A stretch of 33,729 nt of DNA. Origin: Desulfuromusa sp. (GTDB taxonomy: Bacteria; Desulfobacterota; Desulfuromonadia; Desulfuromonadales; Geopsychrobacteraceae). A model generated the notes under the pieces. The model had not been told where the DNA came from. It worked only from the letters and a program-made list of their open reading frames with translations, and ran no database searches. The position numbers were made by a program, and so were the translations under genes. The stretch lies in assembly GCA_021647765.1 (NCBI GenBank), contig JAKIUD010000034.1:1-33729 (forward strand). Direction: 5' to 3'. This document shows, one piece after another, positions 1 through 7,391 of this stretch (position 1 is the stretch's first letter; every line of letters begins with the position of its first letter).

Positions 1-1
1 C

Positions 2-793
2 GATTTTCAATCAACTGTATTTTGCTCAACTGCTTCGATGGCACTGTTGATGGCGGAGGAAATTCACAAACGGGGAGTTGCTGACCAGATTGCGATCAAA
101 AAAATTATCTATGGCTCAGAACGTTCCAGCCGCTCGATGCGGCAGAAAATTTCTGAACTGTTTGGCGGCGCAGAACTGTTTGACATCACCGGACTGACGG
201 AACTCTACGGCCCCGGCACGGGGATTGAATGTAGTGAGCATGACTGCATCCATTATTGGGGCGATTATTACCTGCTGGAAATCCTCGATCCAGAAACCTT
301 GCAACCTGTCCCCGAGGGTGAGTGGGGCGAGATGGTTGTAACCACTTTATGCAAAGAAGGGGCTCCGCTGATCCGTTACCGAACCCGCGACATCACACGG
401 ATAATTCCTGGTCGTTGTAATTGTGGCAGTATTCTGCCGCGCCACTCACGGATTAAAGGACGTAGCGATGACACGATTAAATTCCGTGGGGTGAATATTT
501 ACCCAAGCAGTATTGATACAATTTTATCTGCCGTCCCGGGAATCGGTTCCGAATACCAGCTCTACTTAACCCGCGACAATGCCGGGCGCGACCACATGCG
601 CTTGGTTGTTGAACGTGCCGAAGGGGTTGATCTCAAACGCAGTCCTGAATTAAGTCACGAAATCAGCCACCAGATAAAAAAACAGTTGTTGGTTTCTGTT
701 GCGCTGGAACTGGTCGATTACGCTAGTCTGCCACGCTCAGAAAAGAAGAGTCAGCGGGTGTTCGATAATCGAATTATGGACGAAATTGTGTGA
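2..793 (+). CDS. Phenylacetate/arylacetate-CoA ligase, C-terminal part (5' end outside window)
   Basis: The frame is open from the first bases of the window, so the gene starts upstream. The visible ~263 residues match the C-terminal half of the phenylacetate-CoA ligase family, which activates arylacetates with ATP and CoA in the cytoplasm. The segment TGLTELYGPG is the acyl-adenylate loop region, RYRTRD is the A8-like hinge region, and GRSDDTIKFRGVNIYPSSID leads into the small C-terminal domain, which ends about residue 263. In anaerobic deltaproteobacteria such ligases often sit with indolepyruvate:ferredoxin oxidoreductase and a LIV-type transporter, where they handle aryl acids from aromatic amino-acid breakdown. 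The trpR-like gene and LIV-type binding protein downstream fit that role. Exact substrate (phenylacetate, indoleacetate, other) cannot be read from the sequence. Confidence 0.88.
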   Translation, partial: DFQSTVFCSTASMALLMAEEIHKRGVADQIAIKKIIYGSERSSRSMRQKISELFGGAELFDITGLTELYGPGTGIECSEHDCIHYWGDYYLLEILDPETLQPVPEGEWGEMVVTTLCKEGAPLIRYRTRDITRIIPGRCNCGSILPRHSRIKGRSDDTIKFRGVNIYPSSIDTILSAVPGIGSEYQLYLTRDNAGRDHMRLVVERAEGVDLKRSPELSHEISHQIKKQLLVSVALELVDYASLPRSEKKSQRVFDNRIMDEIV

Positions 794-945
794 TTCTAAG
801 TCGCTGGGGAGGGAAAATGAGTTCAGTTATTTTTATTCTTTTGCTTGCGGAAGGGGGATTTACCTTTCGTGATGGATGCAACGTAATGATGCACAAATTT
901 GCCCATCAACTTGTATATCCAAGCTATATGGCGGAAGTCGCAATA

Positions 946-1197
946 CTAGTTCTTGTTCCGCCTCTTCAAAACATTGGAACCACGCGAAACTGTAGCAATC
1001 CCTACCCCTAGCTGAGTAGCAATCTGTCGTTGAGGGACTCCCGCGGCCAACATTTCAAAAATTTGTAGCCGCTTGGTCACCTCATCCAGCTCACTGGCCG
1101 TCAACAGATCACTGAGAGCCTTTTCCATCTCCTGTGGAGAATTCTGGGCAAGCAAATGATTGACTAAATGATCAAGGTATTCTATCTTCGCATTCAT
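946..1197 (-). CDS. trpR: TrpR family tryptophan-responsive repressor
   Basis: An 83-residue, all-helical protein. The second half (about 55-76) is a helix-turn-helix ending GIATVSRGSNVLK, nearly the E. coli TrpR signature GIATITRGSNSLK and unlike the YerC branch. The residues that line the tryptophan pocket in E. coli TrpR (Thr44, Arg54, Thr81, Arg84) correspond to T33, R43, T69 and R72, so tryptophan or a close analogue is the likely corepressor. It is shorter at the N-terminus than E. coli TrpR (108 residues). The start codon lies inside a near-perfect trp-operator palindrome (1195-1218), implying autorepression. There is no Shine-Dalgarno sequence before the ATG and the predicted transcription start is almost at the ATG, so translation may be leaderless. 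The neighbours are aromatic-acid catabolism and transport genes, not trp biosynthesis. Confidence 0.9.
   Translation of the reverse strand: MNAKIEYLDHLVNHLLAQNSPQEMEKALSDLLTASELDEVTKRLQIFEMLAAGVPQRQIATQLGVGIATVSRGSNVLKRRNKN
1160..1188 (+). promoter_or_regulatory. Possible promoter for the SphA-like gene
   Basis: TTGACT (1160-1165), a 17-nt gap and TATCTT (1183-1188) form a plausible plus-strand promoter inside the start of trpR. Its start site would fall at the TrpR-type operator, so the same repressor could control this direction. The -10 match is moderate and other promoters in the AT-rich stretch 1219-1260 are possible. Confidence 0.35.
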
Positions 1198-1218
1198 GTA
1201 CTAGTACAATAGTACATG
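1195..1218. promoter_or_regulatory. Putative TrpR operator
   Basis: A perfect 8-bp inverted repeat, CATGTACT and AGTACATG, flanks the 8-bp spacer AGTACAAT. Aligned to the E. coli trp operator core (GAACTAGTTAACTAGTAC), the window reads GTACTAGTACAATAGTAC, keeping both ACTAGT/TAGTAC half-site cores. It overlaps the trpR start codon (1195-1197) and the trpR -10 box, so bound repressor would block transcription. It also lies 64 bp before the plus-strand SphA-like gene and could control both directions. Confidence 0.8.
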
Positions 1219-1233
1219 AAAAGGAGAAGTCAA
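1206..1233 (-). promoter_or_regulatory. Predicted trpR promoter
   Basis: On the minus strand TTGACT (1228-1233) is followed after 16 nt by TATTGT (1206-1211), a good sigma70-type pair. The -10 box lies inside the TrpR-type palindrome. The expected start site is within a few bases of the ATG at 1195-1197. Confidence 0.6.
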
Positions 1234-1281
1234 CGCTTTTTTATCAATTTTTTCTGCTAGCGCCACCCGGGAGAATTGTCT

Positions 1282-2187
1282 ATGCGCAGTGTTCGTTTCA
1301 TTTCAGGTGTGGTTGTCGTTTGTTTCATACTATTGGCAACACCGGTTTGGTCTTATGATCAACCCTCAGTGAATTTAGGTTTTACCAGCTTTCTTGACGG
1401 TGGACCACCTGCCGGGCCAGGACTTTACTTTTCTGAATATCTACAATATTACACTACCGATAAGTTTACCGACTTACCACTAGCAGATGCTGAGGTTGAG
1501 GCTCTGGTCAGTCTGAACCAGATTCTCTACCAATCTGATACACCTATTTTCATGGGGGGCAAGTGGGGACTGGATATAATTGTCCCGTTAGTTGGGCTGG
1601 ATAGTCGCCCTTTGCCAGATAACAATGCTGGTTTAGGTGATCTGTTGATCGGTCCCTATATTCAGTGGGATCCGATCATGGGGAAAAACGGACCCGTATT
1701 TATGCATCGCATTGAGTTGCAAACTATTATCCCCACTGGAAAATATGTCAATGACAAAGCGTTGAATCCGGGAAGCAATTTTTGGTCGTTCAACCCTTAC
1801 TGGGCTGCGACGCTGTTCGTTACCCCAAAACTGACTGCCAGCTGGAGAATTCACTATCTGTGGAATGGTAAGAACGATGACCCTTTTGGCGGAGCAAATG
1901 ATGCTCAAGCCGGGTCTGCAATCCACGGCAACTTTGCTGTTGCTTATGAAGTTATTCCCCATCAATTTCGGATTGGACTCAACGGCTATTACTTTAAGCA
2001 GATCAGTGACTCAGAGAGAAATGGGCAGAGTGTTGACGGACGGGAGAAAGTCTTTGCCATAGGGCCTGGTTTTATCTGGCATGCAAATAAGGATAATCAT
2101 ATTTTCTTCAATACATTTTTTGAATCTGGTGCCGCTTACCGCACAGAAGGAGAACGTTATACCCTGCGCTTTGTCCATCATTTTTGA
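1282..2187 (+). CDS. SphA / phenol-MetA-pathway family outer-membrane protein
   Basis: About 301 residues with a clear Sec signal peptide (MRSVRFISGVVVVCFILLATPVWS, given here in two pieces: basic n-region MRSVR, then a hydrophobic core ending ATPVWS). The rest alternates polar and hydrophobic residues as in a beta-barrel and ends in RFVHHF, a terminal Phe typical of outer-membrane insertion. The family (PF13557, SphA-like) is linked to uptake of phenolic or aromatic compounds. ATG at 1282 is preferred over the TTG at 1276 because GGGAG (1269-1273) then has an 8-nt spacing. The downstream LIV-type binding protein begins 50 bp later in the same direction, suggesting outer- and inner-envelope steps of one uptake route. 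The substrate is inferred from neighbours only. Confidence 0.78.
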   Translation: MRSVRFISGVVVVCFILLATPVWSYDQPSVNLGFTSFLDGGPPAGPGLYFSEYLQYYTTDKFTDLPLADAEVEALVSLNQILYQSDTPIFMGGKWGLDIIVPLVGLDSRPLPDNNAGLGDLLIGPYIQWDPIMGKNGPVFMHRIELQTIIPTGKYVNDKALNPGSNFWSFNPYWAATLFVTPKLTASWRIHYLWNGKNDDPFGGANDAQAGSAIHGNFAVAYEVIPHQFRIGLNGYYFKQISDSERNGQSVDGREKVFAIGPGFIWHANKDNHIFFNTFFESGAAYRTEGERYTLRFVHHF

Positions 2188-2237
2188 GGATAAGTTGAGG
2201 AAAATAATCCACAATCGATAAAAAAGGAGAGACACCA

Positions 2238-3389
2238 ATGAAAAAAATTCTGGGAGTTATTACCTGTCTGCTGCTTATGGCCTCTTCGGCACTGGCAGCC
2301 GACACTATCAAGCTGGGCGCATTCTTTGACCTGTCGGGGCGTGCGGCTTTCATTGGTACACCGACAAAACTGGTTGCTGAGATGGTCGTCGATAAAATCA
2401 ACTCTGAAGGGGGTATCAACGGCAAGATGCTGGAACTGACAATTGGCGATACTGAGGCCAATCCAGCCAAAACAGCATCAATAGCGAAAAAATTTATCTA
2501 TAAAGATAAGGTTGTCGCGATTATTGGTCCAACTCTGACTGATACCGGGATGAACGTTAAAAAGATTGTCGATAAAGGACACATTCCGATCTTCATGACC
2601 GTTGGTGGCGATCCGGTCATCATGGGGGGAAAGTTTGGGTCGTATAAATGGGTTTTTAAGTCTCCTCAACGTTCCAGTATCGCGGTTAAACGGATGTTTA
2701 TCTATCTCAAGGAAAAGGGACTGACTAAGGTTGCCCTCCTCTCTGCTGCTGACGGTTTTGGTAAGGACGGTGCCCGTTGGATGGCAAAATTGGCACCTGA
2801 ATACGGTATCGAAATTGTTGCGCATGAATCCTTTGGTACCCGCGATACTGACATGACCGCCCAACTGACAAAAGTCAAAAACAGCAACCCGCAAGCTCTC
2901 CTCGCCTGGACAATCGGTCCGGCGGGATCAATCATTGCTAAAAACAAAGCACAGCTTGGCATTGATCTACCACTGTTCCAATGCCACGGTTTACCTGATC
3001 CCAAGTATATTGAACTGGCTGGCGCAGCCAGCCAGGGAGACCGGATGCCTGCAACCAAGTTGATGGTTGTCAGTGAGTTAGCCGACAGCGACCCGCAGAA
3101 AGCGGTTATTCAGGAATTTATCAAGCTCTATAAGGAGAAGGGTTATGACAAACAGTTCCCGATCAATACCCACTCCGGTTATGCCTGGGATGCCATCATG
3201 ATTGTCGCAAATGCCATTAAAAAAGTGGGAACCGACCCGGAAGCTCTGCGTAAAGAGATCGAAAACACCAAAAATTATGTCGGTATTTCTGGAACCTACA
3301 ATATGACCGCTGAAGACCATAACGGTCTGGACGTTAATTCTATGGTGATGGTTCAGGTGAAGAACGGTAAATTTGTACTGGCTGACTAG
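2238..3389 (+). CDS. LIV-family (branched-chain/aromatic amino acid) ABC transporter substrate-binding protein
   Basis: A 383-residue periplasmic-binding protein of the type I fold (Peripla_BP_6). The signal peptide ends at about ALAADT (residues 18-23), and mature sequence starts with IKLGAFFDLSGRAAFIG, the usual opening strand-loop of LIV-type receptors. AAAAAGGAGAG lies just before the ATG. Family members bind branched-chain amino acids, aromatic amino acids or aryl acids. With an arylacetate-CoA ligase, an SphA-like porin and TrpR next to it, an aromatic ligand is the better guess. No permease or ATPase gene of the LIV system follows; the gene is closed by a terminator at 3420-3450, so partners must be elsewhere, perhaps upstream of the window. 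Confidence 0.88.
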   Translation: MKKILGVITCLLLMASSALAADTIKLGAFFDLSGRAAFIGTPTKLVAEMVVDKINSEGGINGKMLELTIGDTEANPAKTASIAKKFIYKDKVVAIIGPTLTDTGMNVKKIVDKGHIPIFMTVGGDPVIMGGKFGSYKWVFKSPQRSSIAVKRMFIYLKEKGLTKVALLSAADGFGKDGARWMAKLAPEYGIEIVAHESFGTRDTDMTAQLTKVKNSNPQALLAWTIGPAGSIIAKNKAQLGIDLPLFQCHGLPDPKYIELAGAASQGDRMPATKLMVVSELADSDPQKAVIQEFIKLYKEKGYDKQFPINTHSGYAWDAIMIVANAIKKVGTDPEALRKEIENTKNYVGISGTYNMTAEDHNGLDVNSMVMVQVKNGKFVLAD

Positions 3390-3419
3390 AATATACCTTT
3401 TGTAATTGGTATGATCATG

Positions 3420-3450
3420 GGGTCTTTCGGGAATCGAGAGACCCTTTTTT
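3420..3450 (+). terminator. Rho-independent terminator after the binding-protein gene
   Basis: GGGTCTTTC (3420-3428) pairs with GAGAGACCC (3436-3444) with one wobble, around a 7-nt loop, and is followed by six T residues (3445-3450). It lies 30 bp after the binding-protein stop codon and ends the plus-strand unit. Confidence 0.88.
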
Positions 3451-3472
3451 ATTCAACCCCGGTGAGACACAG

Positions 3473-3847
3473 ATGAAATACGATTTTAATTTCTCCAATA
3501 TGCCCGATTATATTTTGATCAAAACAGGTGAGTTTGCTGTTGTCGAGGATCTTTATAAACTGTTGAAAGATTTACTTGCTTCGCCCAAGTGGGTTAAGGA
3601 AACTCCGTTAATTATTGATCATCAGTACCTCAACCTTAAAAAAATGACCTTTGAAGAGATAAAAATGATCCAGTCCATCGTCGAGTTTTACACCGAAAAA
3701 CTGGGGGGAGGTAAGTGTGCCTTTGTTATTCAAGGTAACAGCAAAACCTTAGCCGCTGAATTGACCAGTCGGTCTAGTAAAAAGTCTCTTTCGGTCATTA
3801 AATTCTTTTCTGACCTTGGAACAGCAAAAAGGTGGATTTTAGTTTAG
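3473..3847 (+). CDS. Hypothetical cytoplasmic protein, possibly STAS/SpoIIAA-like fold
   Basis: A 124-residue soluble protein with no signal peptide or membrane segment. The pattern (short strands around residues 13-22 and 44-49, helices near 26-37 and 57-75, strand KCAFVIQG near 81-88, and a C-terminal SDLGTAKRWI helix) resembles small SpoIIAA/STAS-like proteins in which a late segment reads DxxxAxxWL. That is a pattern impression, not a proven homology. The start has only a weak GGTGAG ribosome site 9 nt upstream. Its stop codon overlaps the stop of the convergent lipoprotein gene (3844-3847), so there is no room for a terminator between them. Function unknown. Confidence 0.7.
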   Translation: MKYDFNFSNMPDYILIKTGEFAVVEDLYKLLKDLLASPKWVKETPLIIDHQYLNLKKMTFEEIKMIQSIVEFYTEKLGGGKCAFVIQGNSKTLAAELTSRSSKKSLSVIKFFSDLGTAKRWILV

Positions 3848-4308
3848 CCTTTTGTCCCGGATAATGAGAGCAGCCCTTCCTTGTGGACTCGAATTTTTGG
3901 CATCAAACCACCAACATCGAGCAGAGCTTCCAGATTAAATGTGAATTGTTCACGCGGCTGATTCAGCAAGTTTGTGAATAAGCTGATCGTACTGAACAAA
4001 TCAGGTCTGGCCTGCAGCAGGATATCCCCTTCGCCATAAGCTTCAATCACTGGAAGCTGATTGGAGACACCACTTAGGACTCGAAACCCTTCCAGTTCAA
4101 CATTATAAGAGAGTCCGTGTAATTTCAGGGCCATCCGATTTGGATTGATAACATGCAAACCAATTTCGAAGGTTGGAACAATATTGTTACCAGGTAAAAC
4201 TCTGAAGCTGGTGAGATGAACCGTTGGTGTCTCAAAACTTGGCAACAAAGGAGCACAGCCGACAAAAGCACAAAACAGAAGCAGTATAATAGATCGTTTC
4301 AAACACAT
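3844..4308 (-). CDS. LEA type 2 family lipoprotein
   Basis: A 154-residue protein with a lipoprotein signal: hydrophobic core SIILLLFCAFVGC, lipobox FVGC with Cys18 as the lipidated residue. The mature part (LTSFRVLPGNNIVPTFEIGLHVINPNRMALKL, here cited only for its VINPN core about residue 54) is the water-stress/hypersensitive-response (LEA14-like) beta-sandwich, whose hallmark is an NPN-type turn followed by a coupled hydrophobic strand. Such proteins sit at the membrane; their role is poorly defined. GGAGGAGG lies upstream of the ATG and only 22 bp separate it from the permease gene, so it may be the last gene of that transcript. Confidence 0.8.
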   Translation of the reverse strand: MCLKRSIILLLFCAFVGCAPLLPSFETPTVHLTSFRVLPGNNIVPTFEIGLHVINPNRMALKLHGLSYNVELEGFRVLSGVSNQLPVIEAYGEGDILLQARPDLFSTISLFTNLLNQPREQFTFNLEALLDVGGLMPKIRVHKEGLLSLSGTKG

Positions 4309-4330
4309 AAATCCTCCTCCTTAAAACATG

Positions 4331-5215
4331 TTAAAAATATATCCGACGCAACCGTAACTCCAAACGATTAGCTAGCCAGGAGCAGCTATAGGTCAAGATA
4401 AAATAGAGCAGAGTTATGCTGATCCAAACTTCAAAGGTCAGATATGTGGCTGCCATCAACTCCATTCCCTGAAAAGTCAGTTCCTGAATAGAGATAACCG
4501 AAACAATTGCCGAGTCTTTAATGGTTGATATTGCTTGACCAGTCAGGGGTGGGATCATCCGCTGAAAGGCCTGGGGCAGAACGATGTAACGCAATAACTG
4601 CCAGCGGCGCATACCTAATGCTCGGGCTGCTTCCCACTGCCCGGTTTCAATACTGTTGATTCCTGCCCGGACGATTTCGCCGATGTAGGTTCCTTCGAAT
4701 AGAGCTAAAGTCATGATTGCTGCGATAAAGGCTTCTAACTGATCCGGTGGTGCTATCAAGAGTTGCGCTATTCTCTGCAGGCTGCTTGGAGCTGCTGCTA
4801 TTCGCTCACCGATATTTAGCCAGGGAAGAATCTGGGCACTGATAAAAAAATAGAAGATAAAAATCAATACCAAGGGTGGCAAATTCCGTAACAGGGTGAC
4901 GTAAGTACTTCCAATCAAACGGTTAAACAGATGCAGGCTGGTTCGCATCAGTCCGGTCATCAGACCAATAGGTATTGCCAGTAGCAAACTCCAGAAACTT
5001 AAACGAATTGTTGTGAGTAAGCCGAGGAGTAACAGGTTTGGTACCCAGCCCTCGACAGGATCATGCCGGAGCAGATATTGAGGAATGACCCCCCAGTTCC
5101 ACTGATATTCCAGGCCTATTTTGATCCGATAGCCAAGATAAGCAACGGCACAGAACAACAGTAACAACAAAACTGTATCAAGTTGACCCCAGCGAGATCG
5201 ACGATGTGGCAGCAA
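4331..5215 (-). CDS. Polar amino-acid ABC transporter permease
   Basis: A 294-residue inner-membrane protein of the His/Glu/Gln/Arg permease family (BPD_transp_1). Membrane segments are visible near residues 13-31, 58-90, 105-125, and in the C-terminal third. The EAA loop that docks the ATPase reads EAARALGMRR at 195-204. The start is a TTG with AAGGAG about 9 nt upstream. It is the second permease of a three-gene set (permease 6097-6837, binding protein 5249-6073, this gene). The long N-terminal part before the permease domain (a first segment, then a periplasmic loop with WNWGVIPQYL) matches the related segment of the sister permease (YNWQWSRVPRYL), so the two arose by duplication. No ABC ATPase gene is adjacent. 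Confidence 0.88.
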   Translation of the reverse strand: MLPHRRSRWGQLDTVLLLLLFCAVAYLGYRIKIGLEYQWNWGVIPQYLLRHDPVEGWVPNLLLLGLLTTIRLSFWSLLLAIPIGLMTGLMRTSLHLFNRLIGSTYVTLLRNLPPLVLIFIFYFFISAQILPWLNIGERIAAAPSSLQRIAQLLIAPPDQLEAFIAAIMTLALFEGTYIGEIVRAGINSIETGQWEAARALGMRRWQLLRYIVLPQAFQRMIPPLTGQAISTIKDSAIVSVISIQELTFQGMELMAATYLTFEVWISITLLYFILTYSCSWLANRLELRLRRIYF

Positions 5216-5248
5216 AAGTTAAGCTCCTTCAAATATTAATAATAACTA

Positions 5249-6073
5249 CTATTCAATCTGGCTTTTCCACTCCTGAGAGGTAAACCAGTAGTCATAGCGC
5301 TCTTGCAACCAGCCATCTGCATTTTTCACCCGAATCCAATTATTTAAAAAATTCAGAAAATCAACATCCCCTTTACCAATGGCAAAGCCAATTGGTTCTT
5401 GAGTAAAAGTTTTACCTGCTAAAGGTAAATAGAGTTTTCCAGGATATTTCAGGGTTTGAAATTCTGGAAATGGCTGAGAGGAAACCATTGCCATGGCGCG
5501 CTTGTTAAGAACTTCCTGAAGAGCCTGTCCTTCATCGTCAAACAGGCGAAGCTTAGCTTTTGGCAGATACTTCTTTGCCGCAGTTGCAGCGGTTGTCCCA
5601 ATCCGTGCCACAATCGTGACAGCAGATTTATTAAAGGCTTCCAGATCCATGTTGCCAGCTGCCAGCTTACTATTGGCGACAATCGACATGCCGGAAAATT
5701 CATAAGGATCGCTGAAATTGACTTTAAGATTTCGCCCTGGAGTAATTCCCATTCCACCAATGATAATATCAAACTTGCCGGTGAGTAGCGCCGGAATAAT
5801 TCCCGACCACTTGGTTGGGATAAATACTGCCTTTACTCCCATATCCTCTGCCAACTGTTTGGCTACTTCAATTTCATACCCGGTATAACCCCCTTTTTTA
5901 TCCTTCATTGCCCAGGGGACGAAAGTTGAGAACCCGATCCGCAATTTGTTTTTGGAGATAACTTGTTCGAGAGTTCCTTCTTTTATCAAATCCCGACGCA
6001 CATTTTCTGCCCAGAGAGGAACTGCCAGAATTGTCAATACCAGCAACAAGGCCAGAGCAATCTGCTTTTTCAT
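5249..6073 (-). CDS. Family 3 extracellular amino-acid-binding protein
   Basis: A 274-residue SBP_bac_3 protein that would deliver a polar amino acid to the flanking permeases. A signal peptide ends near PLWAEN (residue 23). The opening NKLRIGFSTFVPWAMKDKKG and the segment GYEIEVAKQLAEDMG are typical of this fold, as is the hinge-lobe motif DIIIGGMGITPGR. GGAGAA lies before the ATG. It sits between two permease genes with 24- to 34-bp gaps. Ligand cannot be assigned; the arginine in TPGR that contacts the ligand carboxylate in this family is present. Confidence 0.9.
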   Translation of the reverse strand: MKKQIALALLLVLTILAVPLWAENVRRDLIKEGTLEQVISKNKLRIGFSTFVPWAMKDKKGGYTGYEIEVAKQLAEDMGVKAVFIPTKWSGIIPALLTGKFDIIIGGMGITPGRNLKVNFSDPYEFSGMSIVANSKLAAGNMDLEAFNKSAVTIVARIGTTAATAAKKYLPKAKLRLFDDEGQALQEVLNKRAMAMVSSQPFPEFQTLKYPGKLYLPLAGKTFTQEPIGFAIGKGDVDFLNFLNNWIRVKNADGWLQERYDYWFTSQEWKSQIE

Positions 6074-6096
6074 ATTTTTCTCCTGTTGGATCGTTA

Positions 6097-6837
6097 TTAA
6101 GTTACCTGTTCGGAAAGTCGATATTCTAAGTACTTTACCAGAAATGACAGCAACATGGTGACCACCAGATAAATAATGGCAACCACAAACCAGATTTCAA
6201 AAGATAAAAATGTTTCAGCAATAATCTGTTGCCCCTGCATGGTCAAATCATAAATAGCAATGGTAGAAACAAGAGCAGAATCTTTTACCAGCGAAATTCC
6301 TTGACTGGTGAGTGGCGGAATCATCTGCCGCAGCGCTTGGGGAAGAATAATATAGCGGTAACTTTTCCCTCTTGACATCCCCAGGGAGGCGGATGCTTCC
6401 CACTGCCCTGCCGGGATTGCTAAAATCCCGGCGCGAATAATTTCAGCTGCATAGGCTCCTTCAAATAAGCTGAGGGCGATAACTGCTGAGGTAAAACGGC
6501 CAAGATCCAGAATTGGTGCAAATACAAAATAAATAATAAAAATCTGCACGAGCAATGGAGTATTGCGGATAAGCTCAAGATATACCCGGGAAATCCCCCG
6601 CGCCATCGGTCCGACGGACAAACGCATTAAAGCAGAAACCAGCCCGATGGTTAAAGATAGACAGAGACTGACAAAGGTGATCTCCAAGGTTAACCACAGC
6701 CCTTGCAGCAGCGGTCCGAACTGCCAACCATCTGCAGAGATTTCGATCAGATAGCGTGGAACCCGACTCCACTGCCAGTTATAACCAAGGTTTTCGGCGC
6801 CCTGCATTAAACCCAGATAACACCCCGCTAGAAACAA
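6097..6837 (-). CDS. Polar amino-acid ABC transporter permease (N-terminus uncertain)
   Basis: At least 246 residues of BPD_transp_1 permease with the ATPase-docking EAA loop EASASLGMSR at 147-156 and five or more membrane segments. The only usual start codon near the expected N-terminus is TTG at 6835-6837, but that would cut into the first membrane helix: the same frame stays open upstream with LLQGTAFALFLAGCYLG, and further into the end of msrA. A GGAG (minus strand, 6913-6916) lies upstream without a standard start at a suitable distance, so the true start may be a rare codon (ATC, ATT or CTG) or the gene may have lost its start. It partners with the binding protein at 5249-6073 and the permease at 4331-5215. 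Confidence 0.82.
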   Translation of the reverse strand: MFLAGCYLGLMQGAENLGYNWQWSRVPRYLIEISADGWQFGPLLQGLWLTLEITFVSLCLSLTIGLVSALMRLSVGPMARGISRVYLELIRNTPLLVQIFIIYFVFAPILDLGRFTSAVIALSLFEGAYAAEIIRAGILAIPAGQWEASASLGMSRGKSYRYIILPQALRQMIPPLTSQGISLVKDSALVSTIAIYDLTMQGQQIIAETFLSFEIWFVVAIIYLVVTMLLSFLVKYLEYRLSEQVT

Positions 6838-6923
6838 TGCAAACGCAGTGCCTTGAAGCAGGGTTGAAAGTCGAACTTGGGTTAAAAACCGGAGGGAAAA
6901 GATAGCTAGAATCTCCAGACAAC

Positions 6924-7391
6924 TTAGAGCATAAAATCGGGTTTCTGTTTTATAACATATTGCTGATGGTACTCTTCTGCACGCCAGAATGGCATTGCCT
7001 GGGCGATTTCAGTCACTATTGGATTGTCGTAGACTCTCGAAGTATCAAGAGCAGCCTTTGATTCCTCTGCAATCTGACGCTGCTCATCACCATGATAAAA
7101 AATTGCCGAGCGATATTGAGTACCGCTATCTACCCCCTGCCGATTAAGGGTCGTCGGGTCGTGTTTGATCCAAAATTGCTCGAGAAGTTGCCGATAGCTG
7201 ATAATCTCCGGATCAAATTCAATATCTACCACCTCAGCGTGACCGGTTTCCCCGGTACAAACCATTTCATAACTTGGGTTTTCCGTTGTTCCCCCCATGT
7301 AGCCAACGGTTGTCTTTATGACTCCATTCAGAGTTCTAAATACTTCTTCTACCCCCCAGAAACAACCACCAGCAAAAGTTGCTCTTGCCAT
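6924..7391 (-). CDS. msrA: Peptide methionine (S)-S-oxide reductase
   Basis: A 155-residue MsrA. The signature GGCFWG is at residues 8-13 with catalytic Cys10; GYMGG and GHAEVV are further family motifs. It reduces Met-S-sulfoxide in proteins in the cytoplasm. Length is that of the short bacterial form and there is no fused MsrB. The only other cysteine visible is in MVCTGETGH, and no C-terminal recycling cysteines are seen, so electron delivery may differ from E. coli MsrA. Its start (TAATG) overlaps the stop of the DUF815 gene by one base, indicating translational coupling, and the ABC permease gene follows. Confidence 0.95.
   Translation of the reverse strand: MARATFAGGCFWGVEEVFRTLNGVIKTTVGYMGGTTENPSYEMVCTGETGHAEVVDIEFDPEIISYRQLLEQFWIKHDPTTLNRQGVDSGTQYRSAIFYHGDEQRQIAEESKAALDTSRVYDNPIVTEIAQAMPFWRAEEYHQQYVIKQKPDFML

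Noticed and set aside
790..1011. 73-codon plus-strand frame after the ligase gene
   Set aside because: No homology, no ribosome site apart from the end of the ligase gene, and it runs into the trpR gene on the other strand.
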